In this document: one piece after another, positions 7,423-17,335 of the stretch
Layout of the letters: each line of letters begins with the position of its first letter
Numbering within the stretch: position 1 is the stretch's first letter
Source of the DNA: Muribaculaceae bacterium
GTDB lineage: Bacteria; Bacteroidota; Bacteroidia; Bacteroidales; Muribaculaceae
Length of the DNA stretch: 64,000 nucleotides
Reading direction: 5' to 3'
Assembly: GCA_017621225.1 (NCBI GenBank)
Contig: JAGATN010000037.1
Location: forward strand, 124,001-188,000
The notes under the pieces: model-generated
Told to the model about the DNA's origin: nothing
The model's input: only the letters and a program-made list of their open reading frames with translations
The model's database searches: none
Translations under genes and position numbers: made by a program

Positions 7423-8991
7423 TCAGTTGGAGCGAAAGCGGAACCAGTTGAAATCGGCAGCACCATCCACTCCTTCGGGCGTGACGGAAAAATTGAACAA
7501 GGCAAAGCGGTTGGCCGTCCACGGCAGGCCGAGCCCCATGACAAGTTCGTTGCCCACGGGATAAAACGTATGTCCGTCGAGGCTATACTGGAATCGCGCC
7601 GTAAAGTCGCGGTCGGTAGTGCGCACCTTAATCCATATCTTGTCTGATTTAAGATCGGCAACGGGGGTCTCCACTACCGCGCCGTCATTGACCATGACCA
7701 CTTTTTTCACGCCGTCCGCCATCTGCACCGCAACGTAGGCATACGGGAACTCGAATATGCCGAATCCGGCCACATTGCCGTCGCGGAGATGCGATACGTC
7801 GAGCTCCACTACGCCTTCGCCCATCGGGCCTTGCACGCGCTGCGTAAGGGTGTTTCGGGCACTTTTCAAATCGTCGGCCACGCGCGCACGCAACCGAATG
7901 TAACCCTTTCGCTCCGAGAGCGACCATCCCGTGTTATCGGGATTATGGTTCCATTGCCACTGCAGTCCGAGTTTCGGAGCATCGAACTCATCGGACGTGG
8001 CCGGAACGGTCGGCTTGCTCCGCCTACCCACATCGGGTTTATCGTAAGTGGCCACATCTTTACCGTTCACGCCCAACATGGGCCAACCATCCACCCACTT
8101 CACGGGCAACAGATTGACCACTCGGCCTATCGGGCCGCGATCTTGCATTATTATGAACCACCAGTCGCCGTTTTTCAGCTGCACCATGCCACCCTGATGA
8201 ATGCCGTTGGGCGGATAGGTCGAACTGTCATCGGCTATCACTTTGCTCTCATAAGGGCCGTATATGCTCTTTGAGCGCAGGCACATCTGCCACCCTTCCG
8301 TGCCGCCGGCCGGGCAAGTTATGTAGTACATTCCATTTATCTTATATACGTGCGAACCCTCCATGCCGCCGCTACGCGTGCTGTCGGTGTTCCACACCCC
8401 CTTATCCCATATGAGTCGTCGGTCGCCCTTGACCGATTTCATGTCGTCGGCCAACTCGGTGACATAGAGATGATGCTGCCCGTGAACCACATACTTGCGG
8501 CCATCGTCGTCGATGAGCACTCCGGGATCGTAAAGATATTCCGGGAAAATGGTACGGGTCCACGGCCCTTCTGGGCTCGGGGCTTCGCAAACCGAAAAAT
8601 GCCCGGTGTCGCGACCCCAGCCGTATGGCGTACAGAAAAACACATAGAATTTGCCGTTATGATGACGGATGGAACTCGCCCACGAGCCATTGAGGTAGAG
8701 CTGACCGCCTTGCATATCGTAGCGCGGATCCTCGTCATAGCGATCGACGGCATATCCCGCCATCTCCCAATTAACCAGATCGCGCGACTTCAGGATGGGG
8801 CATCCCGGCACATAATGCATGCTTGTCGATACCATATAAAACGTATCGCCTACCCTTATTACATCGGGATCGGGCCAATCGCCCCACAAAATGGGATTGG
8901 TAAACGTTCCGTCGCCGTTGTCAGACGTCCGTGCGATTAACGAAAACGATGAAATGAAAAGGCAGAGCGTTACAAATATCGATTTATACAT
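7423..8991 (-). CDS. Secreted GH43 glycosidase with C-terminal GH43_C2 domain
   Basis: A 522-residue enzyme with a signal peptide (about 1-20). The five-bladed propeller of GH43 fills about residues 30-310. The three catalytic acids are visible: D41 in GDWPDPDVIRVG (base), D155 in YLYDPGVLIDDDG (pKa modulator) and E211 in GGMEGSHVYKING (acid). A second beta-sandwich domain (about 330-520) of the GH43_C2 type starts at DEFDAPKLGLQWQWNHNPD. This architecture is typical of beta-xylosidases and alpha-L-arabinofuranosidases acting on plant xylans or arabinans; the exact sugar cannot be read from sequence. It is divergent from the GH88 gene. Confidence 0.85.
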   Translation of the reverse strand: MYKSIFVTLCLFISSFSLIARTSDNGDGTFTNPILWGDWPDPDVIRVGDTFYMVSTSMHYVPGCPILKSRDLVNWEMAGYAVDRYDEDPRYDMQGGQLYLNGSWASSIRHHNGKFYVFFCTPYGWGRDTGHFSVCEAPSPEGPWTRTIFPEYLYDPGVLIDDDGRKYVVHGQHHLYVTELADDMKSVKGDRRLIWDKGVWNTDSTRSGGMEGSHVYKINGMYYITCPAGGTEGWQMCLRSKSIYGPYESKVIADDSSTYPPNGIHQGGMVQLKNGDWWFIIMQDRGPIGRVVNLLPVKWVDGWPMLGVNGKDVATYDKPDVGRRSKPTVPATSDEFDAPKLGLQWQWNHNPDNTGWSLSERKGYIRLRARVADDLKSARNTLTQRVQGPMGEGVVELDVSHLRDGNVAGFGIFEFPYAYVAVQMADGVKKVVMVNDGAVVETPVADLKSDKIWIKVRTTDRDFTARFQYSLDGHTFYPVGNELVMGLGLPWTANRFALFNFSVTPEGVDGAADFNWFRFRSN

Positions 8992-9032
8992 GGCTGTTTC
9001 TGTTTATTGGTGCGGTTGGTTTCAAACTTCCA

Positions 9033-9040
9033 CAAATTTA
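9033..9040 (-). promoter_or_regulatory. -7 box of the GH43 gene
   Basis: TAAATTTG on the minus strand, 41 bp before the GH43 start. No good -33 box. A 12-bp perfect A/T-rich palindrome at 9090-9101 lies in the same divergent region and might be an operator. Confidence 0.3.
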
Positions 9041-9129
9041 ATAAAAATGTTCGGATGCATTATTTTCACAAAATCAATTTTAATTCGCAATTTTGCAAAA
9101 TAATGCTAAATCGTTCAAATTCATAAGCC

Positions 9130-10386
9130 ATGACATTTCACAACATTCTGACATTGACGGGCGCATTGCTCTTGTGCGCAGCCGGCGCAAACGCAAGCCT
9201 CGCAAAGAAGTCGAAGTCATCGACGGAGAACCAAAGCCGCATAATTGAAAATGCGCACGCGCAGATGCTTTTGCAAATCAAAGCCATCGAAAGCGACACG
9301 AGTAAAAATGTGCTCAACCCGGTAACCACCAAACGCAATCGCTTCTCGACCGCCTATTGCAGTTGGGCCGACTGGCGCAGCGGATTTTTTCCCGGGAGCG
9401 TATGGTACATGTATGAGCTTACCGGCGACAAGTCACTGCTGCCTCTCGCCGCAAAATACACCGAGGCAATAAGCCGCGCGCAAACGCTCACGAGCCACCA
9501 TGACATAGGGTTCATAATAAACTGCTCGTTCGGCAACGGGCGCAAATACGTGAACAAAGAGGAGTACGAAAAAGTGCTCGTGACAGCCGCAAAGTCGCTA
9601 TGCACACGATACAGGCCGAACGCGCACATAATACAAAGCTGGAACACCAGTCCGGGCTCGTGGCAAGCTTCGCGCGGATGGAAATGCCCGGTGATAATCG
9701 ATAATATGATGAACCTCGAGCTGCTGTTTAATGCTACCGAAATAACCGGCGACTCAACATTCTACGACGTGGCCGTCAACCACGCCAACACTACCCTGAA
9801 CCAACATTTCCGTCCCGACGGAAGTTGCTATCACGTCATTGACTACGATGCCGAGACGGGCGTTGTGTTGCACCGAAACACAGGGCAAGGATATGCCGAC
9901 CAATCGGCATGGAGCAGAGGGCAAGCCTGGGCCATATACGGATTTTCAATGTGTTTCCGCAAAACCGGCGACCGCCGCTATCTCGATCAAGCCCTAAAGA
10001 CGTTTGAATTCATGAAAAATCACCGCAACATGCCCGACGACTTGGTGCCTTATTGGGATATGGACGCGCCCGACGTGCCCGACGAACCGCGCGACGCCTC
10101 CTCGGCAGCCATAATCGCTTCGGCGCTATACGACATATCGACGTTCGACATCGACAACGCCGATTCGTACAAAGATTATGCCGACAAGATAATGAAATCG
10201 CTCTCCTCGCGAAAATATTCCGCGCGCCCCGGCACAAACGGAAGATTCATTCTCAAGCATTCGACGGGTTCCATACCGCACAACAGCGAGATAGACGTTC
10301 CGCTCAACTATGCCGACTACTATTATCTCGAAGCACTGATACGCGCAACATCGAAGCCGGCCACAAATAATCCGCGCACGCAATAG
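9130..10386 (+). CDS. Secreted GH88 unsaturated glucuronyl hydrolase
   Basis: A 418-residue protein with a signal peptide (about 1-22) and an alpha6/alpha6 barrel of family GH88. It removes the unsaturated uronic acid left on oligosaccharides by polysaccharide lyases. Seen: the first catalytic-type Asp in SHHDIGFII (D125), the second in PVIIDNMMNLELL (D191), the aromatic-rich WSRGQAWAIYGF stretch (about 261-272), and DASSAAI near residue 324. Substrates of the family are glycosaminoglycan or rhamnogalacturonan fragments; the sequence does not decide. The partner lyase is not in the window. Confidence 0.85.
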   Translation: MTFHNILTLTGALLLCAAGANASLAKKSKSSTENQSRIIENAHAQMLLQIKAIESDTSKNVLNPVTTKRNRFSTAYCSWADWRSGFFPGSVWYMYELTGDKSLLPLAAKYTEAISRAQTLTSHHDIGFIINCSFGNGRKYVNKEEYEKVLVTAAKSLCTRYRPNAHIIQSWNTSPGSWQASRGWKCPVIIDNMMNLELLFNATEITGDSTFYDVAVNHANTTLNQHFRPDGSCYHVIDYDAETGVVLHRNTGQGYADQSAWSRGQAWAIYGFSMCFRKTGDRRYLDQALKTFEFMKNHRNMPDDLVPYWDMDAPDVPDEPRDASSAAIIASALYDISTFDIDNADSYKDYADKIMKSLSSRKYSARPGTNGRFILKHSTGSIPHNSEIDVPLNYADYYYLEALIRATSKPATNNPRTQ

Positions 10387-10402
10387 CACCGACAGCAATG
10401 TC

Positions 10403-10438
10403 AAAGGGGCAGACCGTTTTGCGATCCGCCCCTTTTTT
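10403..10438 (+). terminator. Terminator after the GH88 gene
   Basis: An 8-bp GC-rich stem (10403-10410 with 10428-10435) followed by a run of six T on the plus strand, 16 bp after the GH88 stop. It also separates this gene from the convergent wzz gene. Confidence 0.7.
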
Positions 10439-10470
10439 ACATCCCTTCGTTTATCTGCCTCATTATGTAC

Positions 10471-11592
10471 CTATTTACCTCCCTGAGTCTTTTCGTTTTT
10501 AAACCGTGCGACTACATCCTTGCCAAATAAAATCCACGCAGATGAAGCCACGGCGGCCAAAAATATGAATCCTACCAATATCAACACTTTAGAAGGTTTT
10601 GAAGCCTTGACCGGAACCGTTGCCGGCTGCACTATGGCATATACGGGCGTTATCTCTTGCACTTTTGCCTTTGCCAACTGAAGTTGCTGTGCCATGGAGT
10701 TATACAGGTTAAATGCCAATTGCATTTCGTTTTGAAGGCGCTCCGTTTCGGTGCGTCCGCTCAAGCTCGATATGCCATGGTTTTTATCGACGTAGTTGGC
10801 ATAACGCTGCTGGGCCGCGTAATATTCGTTTCGGGCCTCGTCGGTAAGTTTTTGCGAATAATCCAAATCCTTACGGGCCTTGTTGGTACGGTATTCGGTT
10901 ACGTAGCTTTTCAATCGCTCCACAACCGTATCGGCCAACATGGCCGATACCATCGGCTCCTGCATGGTCACCGAAACGGTGACTACCGAAGTCTTCGTAT
11001 CGACATCGGCCGCTACGCGATTCGACAAAGCCTGTACCAACTGATATTCTTCCAATGAAAGATGAAAGGCGTTAAGGCTATCGGTCGCAATCTCATCATC
11101 GTCCGACAATATCAACGATTTTATGCCTCCTATCATGGCACCGGGGAGCGACAACACTTTGCTCCACCAGGGCGACGAAAGTTCATCCTTCACATATTCC
11201 TCAACGGTCATGGAATTGTCGCCGTCAACATCGTTGACCGTAACGTCAAACAGACCTACCATAAAAGGCACCGAGCTCACGATGTCGGGATATAGCGTGG
11301 GATAAACGGCATCGGTAGTCGCCCCCGAACCCACGTTTATTCCGGCCATCGACGCCAGCGCGCCAAGCCCGCCCATTCCGCCTTTGGCCGATCCGGCCAC
11401 TTCGGGCGCGAGCTTCACGGTAGTAGTATATTCCTTTGGTATCGAAAATGCCACCACTATGCCTATCAAGGTTCCTATGCCGCACCACTTCAGAATCATC
11501 TTCTTATTGTTCCAAAGCTTCATGGCAAGTTCGAGCAGATCTATCTCCTGCTCGGCATCATCCTTGTCAATCATATTTTCGTCGTCACGCAT
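10471..11592 (-). CDS. Wzz-type polysaccharide chain-length determinant
   Basis: A 373-residue inner-membrane protein of the Wzz/PCP family that sets chain length of exported polysaccharide. A membrane segment lies at about 34-51 and a second at about 335-357, with a long periplasmic part between. The Wzz domain covers the first membrane segment and the following IPKEYTTTVKL strand. Helical coiled-coil-like segments occur around 230-300 (KDLDYSQKLTDEARNEYYAAQ). The C-terminal tail is short and basic, so the cytoplasmic tyrosine kinase domain of Wzc-type proteins is absent. It is the last gene after wecA-like and the SLBB export gene, 10 bp downstream of the latter. Confidence 0.85.
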   Translation of the reverse strand: MRDDENMIDKDDAEQEIDLLELAMKLWNNKKMILKWCGIGTLIGIVVAFSIPKEYTTTVKLAPEVAGSAKGGMGGLGALASMAGINVGSGATTDAVYPTLYPDIVSSVPFMVGLFDVTVNDVDGDNSMTVEEYVKDELSSPWWSKVLSLPGAMIGGIKSLILSDDDEIATDSLNAFHLSLEEYQLVQALSNRVAADVDTKTSVVTVSVTMQEPMVSAMLADTVVERLKSYVTEYRTNKARKDLDYSQKLTDEARNEYYAAQQRYANYVDKNHGISSLSGRTETERLQNEMQLAFNLYNSMAQQLQLAKAKVQEITPVYAIVQPATVPVKASKPSKVLILVGFIFLAAVASSAWILFGKDVVARFKNEKTQGGK

Positions 11593-11602
11593 AAGCCGTA
11601 GT

Positions 11603-14023
11603 TTATTTTATGATGTTATAAATGGTAGCCGCCATAGTGCCAAGCGATGCCAACGACGACGATATGGCCAATATCTCGGCCAGTTTCATGCCATCGCGTT
11701 TGGGCTTCGAGGGAACTATTATCTGGCATCCGGGTTCGATCGGAGAGCTGCCCTTCGCTTTCGTCACCTGACCGTTCATATATACTATGAACACCTTGCT
11801 TTTCTTTGCCTGGTTGCCATAACCGCCGGCCTGGTCGATGTAATATTTAAGCTTTTTGCCGGGGACGAAATTGACCGTATTCGGGAACAGGACTTCGCCT
11901 GCTATCTTCACTGTGGTCACCTGCTCGGGCACGTTGAGCACGTCGCCTTCGCGCAGCACAACGTCATAGTAGCTGCCGGGGTTGCTCAACGCCTTGTCGA
12001 GATCGATGCCCACATTGTATCGGTCTGACAAATTAAGCTTTTCAATCGAAATTGAGTCGCTCGAGCCCTGCATGGCCAATCGCAACGTTTCGTTGCGGGC
12101 AAGCACTTCATCATCGGTCATGCGGCGCGACAACGATGCTCCTTTTATGTAAGCTCCGTCTATCAATCCGCCGGCGCGTTTCACAATGTCGCTGAGACGT
12201 TCGTTGCGTCTGCGCAGAGCGAAGTTTCCGCTGAAAAGCACTTCACCCTTCACCGTAACCATTTTCTGCACCTGATATCCCGGGCTGTATCGCACTTCCA
12301 CAATGTCGTATGGCTGCAATACGAATTCGGCACCGTCGGCAATGGCAAGGCCGTTCTCGAGAGCGAACGAATACACATGGGCCGTAGCGTCGGTGGGTTT
12401 CATGCTTTCCGGATCGATGATGCGGCGCGATATGTCGACTCTCGACGTAGATGCGCCCTGCAGCAATCCGCCCGACATGAGTATGAGATCGTTCACCGTC
12501 ATCTTGTCGGCATAGGCATATGAGCCCGGGCGCGAAACCGGTCCTTCGATTATCACATTACCGCGATCGTTGAGTTCATGTATGCTCGACACTACGAACA
12601 GGTCGTTTTTATTAAGCTTGACATCGGCAACCGTGCCGGTCATCAATCCGGCGAGATCGACCGGAATCACCTCCAACGACAGATCGTCGGTCTGACGATA
12701 GAGCAGCGCGCGCTCCATATAAGCATCTTCCATCAAGCCGTCGGCGGTGCTTATAAGCTCTCTGAGCGTCGACATGCTGTCGCCTATGGCATACAATCCG
12801 GGGCGCATCACCGAACCCTTTATCTCCACTCTGTTCGAGTAGCGGTCGAGAATGGTGCCCACGCTAATGTTGTCGCCGTCCTTCAGGCGATAGTTTGCAA
12901 ATTCGCCTTGCGACACATTGTAAAGTTTGTTCTCATTGTTTTCCTGACGCGATACGTTCACCTTGTCGACGTACGCATCGCCGGTAAATCCGCCACTGTA
13001 CTTAAGCACGTCGCCGAGCGTTTCGCCCTTCTTTATTTCGTAATACATCGGACGTTTCACATTGCCCTGTATCAACACCAGCTCATTGTAAGGCGGAACA
13101 ATGATGACGTCGCCCTCCATCAGGCGCACGTTATCGGCTTCCTTGCCTTCGAACAGAAAATCGTATATGTCGACATCCGATATCATGCGTCCGTCGCGCA
13201 CCAACTGGATGTTTCGCATCGAACCTATGTTTGAGATGCCGCCCGCGCGGTAAAGTGCATGAAACACGTTTGAGAAAGGAGACAGCCTGTAAGTGCCGGG
13301 GATGGCCACGTCGCCCATCACGTTGACCTGTATGGTGCGTATCTGACCCAAGCTCAACGCCACGTCGGTTTCTTCTTCCTCTACGCCCGCATACTTCTGA
13401 GCGAACAGATCTTTCACGCGTTCGTTGGCATCGGCTATCGTAAGTCCGTTGAGGTAAACCGGCCCTATCTGCGAAATCATTATGCTGCCTTCGGGCGATA
13501 TGGTCTGGCGAATGCGATCCTCACTCGCGCCCCAAATGTCGATTACCACTTCATCGCCGGGACCGAGACGATAGTTTTTCGGCGTTGCGATGTTGGCATT
13601 GGGCTCAAACGACAATGCCCTGTTATTAAACACGTCATGGCCGAATATGCTACGTCGCGTCTCGTGCGTGGCACCCTTGACATTATCGTCAATGTTCGAA
13701 GACACTTCGTCGAGCTTGTCGCCGGTCACATCCTCGAGCGGATTTACGCGACGCTCGGCGTTAACGTCGCCGCCCTTCGTCACAAGGCCCGAAGTGGTCG
13801 TATTTGAATTTGACGCATATTTAGACTTCAGGCGCTCTATCTGATCGGGCGTCACGCCCTTTGCCAAAAGCTCCTGGCCTATCTGCTTTTCCGACTTTCC
13901 TGCGGCACTCTGTTGCTTAATATACTCAACGACTTGGTCGTCGGTCATTTTTGCATCAATAGCCGGAGCGGCAAAAAGCACTGCACCGGCCACAAGTATT
14001 ACACGAATGAAATATTTCAGCAT
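11603..14023 (-). CDS. SLBB-domain polysaccharide export protein (Wza-like)
   Basis: An 806-residue outer-membrane-associated export protein. A signal peptide spans about 1-24. Next comes a short helical region with KQIGQELLAKGVTPDQIERL, then a polysaccharide-export (Poly_export) domain at about 150-230 with NYRLGPGDEVVIDIWG. Then follow several SLBB beta-grasp repeats, each with a strand such as VNVMGDVAIPGTYRLSPF or VLIQGNVKRPMYYEI, in about six copies to residue 770. The last 25 residues form one hydrophobic helix. This is the long multi-SLBB form common in Bacteroidetes, about twice the size of E. coli Wza. It lies between the WecA-type gene (21 bp upstream) and wzz. Confidence 0.85.
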   Translation of the reverse strand: MLKYFIRVILVAGAVLFAAPAIDAKMTDDQVVEYIKQQSAAGKSEKQIGQELLAKGVTPDQIERLKSKYASNSNTTTSGLVTKGGDVNAERRVNPLEDVTGDKLDEVSSNIDDNVKGATHETRRSIFGHDVFNNRALSFEPNANIATPKNYRLGPGDEVVIDIWGASEDRIRQTISPEGSIMISQIGPVYLNGLTIADANERVKDLFAQKYAGVEEEETDVALSLGQIRTIQVNVMGDVAIPGTYRLSPFSNVFHALYRAGGISNIGSMRNIQLVRDGRMISDVDIYDFLFEGKEADNVRLMEGDVIIVPPYNELVLIQGNVKRPMYYEIKKGETLGDVLKYSGGFTGDAYVDKVNVSRQENNENKLYNVSQGEFANYRLKDGDNISVGTILDRYSNRVEIKGSVMRPGLYAIGDSMSTLRELISTADGLMEDAYMERALLYRQTDDLSLEVIPVDLAGLMTGTVADVKLNKNDLFVVSSIHELNDRGNVIIEGPVSRPGSYAYADKMTVNDLILMSGGLLQGASTSRVDISRRIIDPESMKPTDATAHVYSFALENGLAIADGAEFVLQPYDIVEVRYSPGYQVQKMVTVKGEVLFSGNFALRRRNERLSDIVKRAGGLIDGAYIKGASLSRRMTDDEVLARNETLRLAMQGSSDSISIEKLNLSDRYNVGIDLDKALSNPGSYYDVVLREGDVLNVPEQVTTVKIAGEVLFPNTVNFVPGKKLKYYIDQAGGYGNQAKKSKVFIVYMNGQVTKAKGSSPIEPGCQIIVPSKPKRDGMKLAEILAISSSLASLGTMAATIYNIIK

Positions 14024-14044
14024 TATGTCAAAATATTATATATG

Positions 14045-15187
14045 TTATTTCGTTTTTTTGATTTTCTTTTTCTTTGCTATGGCATACGACAGCCAGTAAT
14101 TGGCCGCTATCCATACCGACAAGTCTATGATCAGCAATATGTTGATTTCAATTATTCGCGACAACAAGATGTTGAAAACGCTAAAAAACACTGCCGACAG
14201 CACTATTATCACCATGGCCACCCTCTGTCTCAAGCCCAACGCAAGCAACTTATGGTGAATGTGCGTTTTATCGGGCAAGAACGGGTTGCCGTGATTGCGA
14301 ATGCGGTGCATAAACACCCTCACCACGTCGAAGCAGGGTATGATAAGCGGCGAAATGGCAACGATCATAGGATTGGTTCCGAAAATAGGCAGGTCCTCGC
14401 CTCGCGAATATTCGAGATAGGCCAATCCGAGAAACGACAGGAACAAGCCTATCGTCAAGCTGCCAGTATCGCCCATGAATATCTTTTTGCCACGACCGGG
14501 ATCGCCAAAAACGTTATAATAGAAGAAGGGTATCAGAACGCCAAGGCACCCGAACGACAGCATGGAGTATATCGGACGCTCTATCAGGCCGAACGATATG
14601 CCGTATATCAAAAAAGCCGCACCCGAGAGTCCCGACGCCAAGCCGTCGATGCCGTCGATGAGATTTATGGCATTGACCACGTATACCACCATTATGATGG
14701 TCAGTATCGTACCGAACCAAATGGGGATGTCATACAAACCGAGAACGCCATGGAGGTCAACGCAAGCAAGGCCGCCAAGCACAAGCAATACGGCGCAAAC
14801 CAGCTGTATCACGAATTTGGCTCTGTATCGTACGCCGATAAGGTCGTCGGCCATACCCACGATGTAAAGCAACAGGAGCGCGCAAAATCCGAATGCCACC
14901 GGCTGCGCGTTTATCGCCATCTTGTCGCCCACCAATTCCGAGCCGAACATATATCCGAATCCGAGCATCAGCGACAACGAGAAGCACACCACAGGCGTAA
15001 ATGCTATGCCGCCGAGACGCGGCACCGCACCAACATGTATTTTGCGCTCGTCAGGCATGTCGAACAAACGTCGTCTGAATGACACAAGCAATATCTGCGG
15101 AATCAGCACACCGGCCAAAAACACACACAAAGCACAAACTAACAACGGTTGCACCAGCCACGAATCCATAATATCGGCATAATTCAT
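14045..15187 (-). CDS. WecA/TagO-type undecaprenyl-phosphate sugar-1-phosphate transferase
   Basis: A 380-residue polytopic membrane enzyme of the MraY/WecA family, which starts polysaccharide assembly by moving a sugar phosphate (usually GlcNAc-1-P) from UDP-sugar to undecaprenyl phosphate. About eleven membrane helices are visible. Key motifs: Asp pair in GMADDLIGVR (114-115), NAINLIDGIDGLASG (172-186), GDTGSLTIG near 275, and the family's HIHH loop in PDKTHIHHKLL near 315. The C-terminus is very basic (KKKKIKKTK). It is the first gene of a three-gene polysaccharide operon. No glycosyltransferase cluster is attached here, so the polymer cannot be named. Confidence 0.85.
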   Translation of the reverse strand: MNYADIMDSWLVQPLLVCALCVFLAGVLIPQILLVSFRRRLFDMPDERKIHVGAVPRLGGIAFTPVVCFSLSLMLGFGYMFGSELVGDKMAINAQPVAFGFCALLLLYIVGMADDLIGVRYRAKFVIQLVCAVLLVLGGLACVDLHGVLGLYDIPIWFGTILTIIMVVYVVNAINLIDGIDGLASGLSGAAFLIYGISFGLIERPIYSMLSFGCLGVLIPFFYYNVFGDPGRGKKIFMGDTGSLTIGLFLSFLGLAYLEYSRGEDLPIFGTNPMIVAISPLIIPCFDVVRVFMHRIRNHGNPFLPDKTHIHHKLLALGLRQRVAMVIIVLSAVFFSVFNILLSRIIEINILLIIDLSVWIAANYWLSYAIAKKKKIKKTK

Positions 15188-15350
15188 ATTTCTCTGATAT
15201 GATTTAATTTATAACAAATCCATTATTGGGAAAAACCACTGTAATAACATTTATTTAACGATACATCAATCAGGGTTGTAAATCTATGTTCTCAGTCCGT
15301 TTTCTAATGATTTGTATTGTGTCAGCAATAAGCTAATTCTTCATTTTTTG

Positions 15351-15382
15351 CAAAGATATACAATTTATGCATTACACGCAAT
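15351..15382 (-). promoter_or_regulatory. Promoter of the polysaccharide operon
   Basis: On the minus strand the -7 box reads TATCTTTG (15358-15351), with a 20-nt spacer to a weak ATTG -33 box (15382-15379). It leaves a leader of about 160 nt before the WecA-type start. The whole 274-bp gap 15188-15461 is A/T-rich and also holds a C9 run at 15424-15432. Confidence 0.4.
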
Positions 15383-15423
15383 TATTTTTATTAAAAATAA
15401 ACATTTTTAAACACTCAATATTA

Positions 15424-15432
15424 CCCCCCCCC
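15424..15432. repeat. Homopolymer run of nine C
   Basis: A C9 tract in the A/T-rich gap between the end of the lipoprotein gene and the polysaccharide operon. It is one of three C/G tracts of 8-10 bases in the window, all in intergenic DNA. Confidence 0.8.
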
Positions 15433-15461
15433 GTAAAATATTGTGCAACAATACATTACGA

Positions 15462-15866
15462 CTAAAATTTTCTAAACGTCAATACTACCTCACTCGATTT
15501 GAGCACCAACGATTCGGAGCTAAGTTTCAATATGTCAAACGTCGTGCGATTTTCGTAAATGTACCACTTATTCAGCTTGTCGACGTCGGTAACGGGGAAA
15601 TCGAGAGTAAGCTTGCTCCCTTCATAAGTCATATTTCCGCCATATTTGAGGCCACCTGGAGCCGTGACGTTGACCGTATGAAGATAGAAGCAGTAATACA
15701 GCGGTTGGGGAGTTATTACCGAACCGTCCGACAAACGCTCAACCGATCTAAGCTGCCACTGGCCGTCAAGGTCGCCGTTTATATCGCCTTTGGTAGTGCA
15801 CCCTATCGACACCATCGACATAACGAGCACACATATGAACAACTTGACACGCATCATCATAGCCAT
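15462..15866 (-). CDS. Small lipoprotein with a lipocalin-like domain
   Basis: A 134-residue lipoprotein. The signal peptide ends at a lipobox MVSIGC with the lipid Cys at about residue 23. The rest is a run of strands starting GQWQLRSVER, a pattern seen in lipocalin-like proteins of Bacteroidetes (GxW motif at the first strand). No enzyme residues are visible. It overlaps the end of wzi by 10 bp and is the last gene of the lptF/G-ribBA-wzi operon, so it is probably made with Wzi. The start may be one of several Met codons at the N-terminus (MAMMM). Confidence 0.7.
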   Translation of the reverse strand: MAMMMRVKLFICVLVMSMVSIGCTTKGDINGDLDGQWQLRSVERLSDGSVITPQPLYYCFYLHTVNVTAPGGLKYGGNMTYEGSKLTLDFPVTDVDKLNKWYIYENRTTFDILKLSSESLVLKSSEVVLTFRKF

Positions 15867-17335
15867 CCTGATTTACATATTGATAACATAACGCCGAAAC
15901 TTCTGCCGAGCAGCGCACCGCCATCGGCACCCACGGCCACCTTGCCGCTCCAGCTCGGCGACTTGGGCAAGCGCGCCTCAACTTCAAACAAAGCATTGGC
16001 ATTCTTCTCTATTTCGGGCAACGGAGTACCATACGTTCCCCAGCTGCGGGTGTACGACAACAGAACCCTATACCGCAACCACGACAGGGGCGAACCCTCA
16101 AAGCCGAGATGATGGCCCTTCACGCGATTGTGCTTAAACTCTATCATACCGTCGCGATTATAGATGGGCGATATTATCAACGGATTGCCTATGCCCATGC
16201 CCCAATGCTGCCATCCGGTATAAATGTAATGGTTATAGTAATCGTCGCGTCCACTCACCTGCTCCGGGATTTCCTCGGTGTGATCCCAATACACAGGCCC
16301 CGACTGATGCTTCGTGTTGAGATATTCATAAACCACGGCGCTCACGAATCTGTTGGCCGGCAGATGAAACTCCACGCCAAGCAGCATATCCTTCCACTTG
16401 TATTGCATAAACATCATGGAATGATCCTCGAAGTAATGCTCGTAGTATGCGCTCACGCTCCAATCGGCATCATTGGGAGCCCAACGCAGACGAAAATCCC
16501 AACTACCCACGTGATTGCCATATATGTTGGTCTGTTCGCCGATGGGTGTATCCGAGCTGCCCGACGACGGAATGAAAGCCTTTATTATATCCTTTATGCC
16601 GTGCGGCATTTTTGTCACCTTACCATCCTTATAAGACTTGCCGCCAAACTGCGCGCCCATCTCCAGTCCGGCCTCGAACGTCAGCGGGAAGCGGCGCGTG
16701 TCGCCGATTTTCAAAAATCCGGCCTTGGCGTGATACAACACATCTTCCGTGCGCTTCGAATCGGCACGCGCGAAATCTTTCTGCCAGCCGTCATCGGTAA
16801 ACATGCCATACGATATGTATCCCTTTCCCGACAGCCATCCGTTGGTCCACGGTATGACGGAATATTCCGGAATGCCCACCTTAAGCTGCGGTATCGGCCG
16901 GGCATTGCCCGAATAAAACAATCCGCCGCTCGACAGCCTGCGGTTGTTGATCTCGCTCCACTGCTCCTTGCTGCCCAACACGGCGCCCAGGCTGCGATAA
17001 CGAATTTCGCCATACAGCTGCTGCACCACGAACGTCGACGTAAATCCGTAAGCCACGGCCAGGTCGACTCCGGCGCCCCACGAAAAGCGCTTGTCGCCGT
17101 TCAGATGCTTGAACAGCGAGGCGCGCGCGTAACCATTGTCCTTTTTTATCGACGAAAGCCCCTGCCTGTTGTTGACGAGCCAAAACGGGGTGTTCTCGCC
17201 CGAGCTGAAAGCGGCCTGCGTTTCGACGCGGTAGCTTATGCTATCGGGCAAAACGTCGGCTTTCGCATCGGCGAGGCTGCAGATTGCCACGGCGGCAACG
17301 AACAACGCCTTCCGGCGGCTAAACATTGTAATCAT
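15857..17335 (-). CDS. Capsule assembly protein, Wzi family
   Basis: A 492-residue outer-membrane beta-barrel of the Wzi family, which anchors capsular polysaccharide at the cell surface. A signal peptide is present (about 1-27, ending near ADAKA), followed by the family start [20 protein letters not shown] and WLVNNRQG. Many amphipathic strands follow to the C-terminus. The start ATG overlaps the ribBA stop in an ATGA, so translation is coupled to ribBA. The polysaccharide genes at 10471-15187 probably make or export its ligand, but they are a separate transcription unit. Confidence 0.85.
   Translation of the reverse strand: MITMFSRRKALFVAAVAICSLADAKADVLPDSISYRVETQAAFSSGENTPFWLVNNRQGLSSIKKDNGYARASLFKHLNGDKRFSWGAGVDLAVAYGFTSTFVVQQLYGEIRYRSLGAVLGSKEQWSEINNRRLSSGGLFYSGNARPIPQLKVGIPEYSVIPWTNGWLSGKGYISYGMFTDDGWQKDFARADSKRTEDVLYHAKAGFLKIGDTRRFPLTFEAGLEMGAQFGGKSYKDGKVTKMPHGIKDIIKAFIPSSGSSDTPIGEQTNIYGNHVGSWDFRLRWAPNDADWSVSAYYEHYFEDHSMMFMQYKWKDMLLGVEFHLPANRFVSAVVYEYLNTKHQSGPVYWDHTEEIPEQVSGRDDYYNHYIYTGWQHWGMGIGNPLIISPIYNRDGMIEFKHNRVKGHHLGFEGSPLSWLRYRVLLSYTRSWGTYGTPLPEIEKNANALFEVEARLPKSPSWSGKVAVGADGGALLGRSFGVMLSICKSGWL

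Noticed and set aside
9090..9101. 12-bp palindrome between GH43 and GH88 as an operator
   Set aside because: A/T-rich and short enough to occur by chance in such DNA; mentioned only with the promoter.
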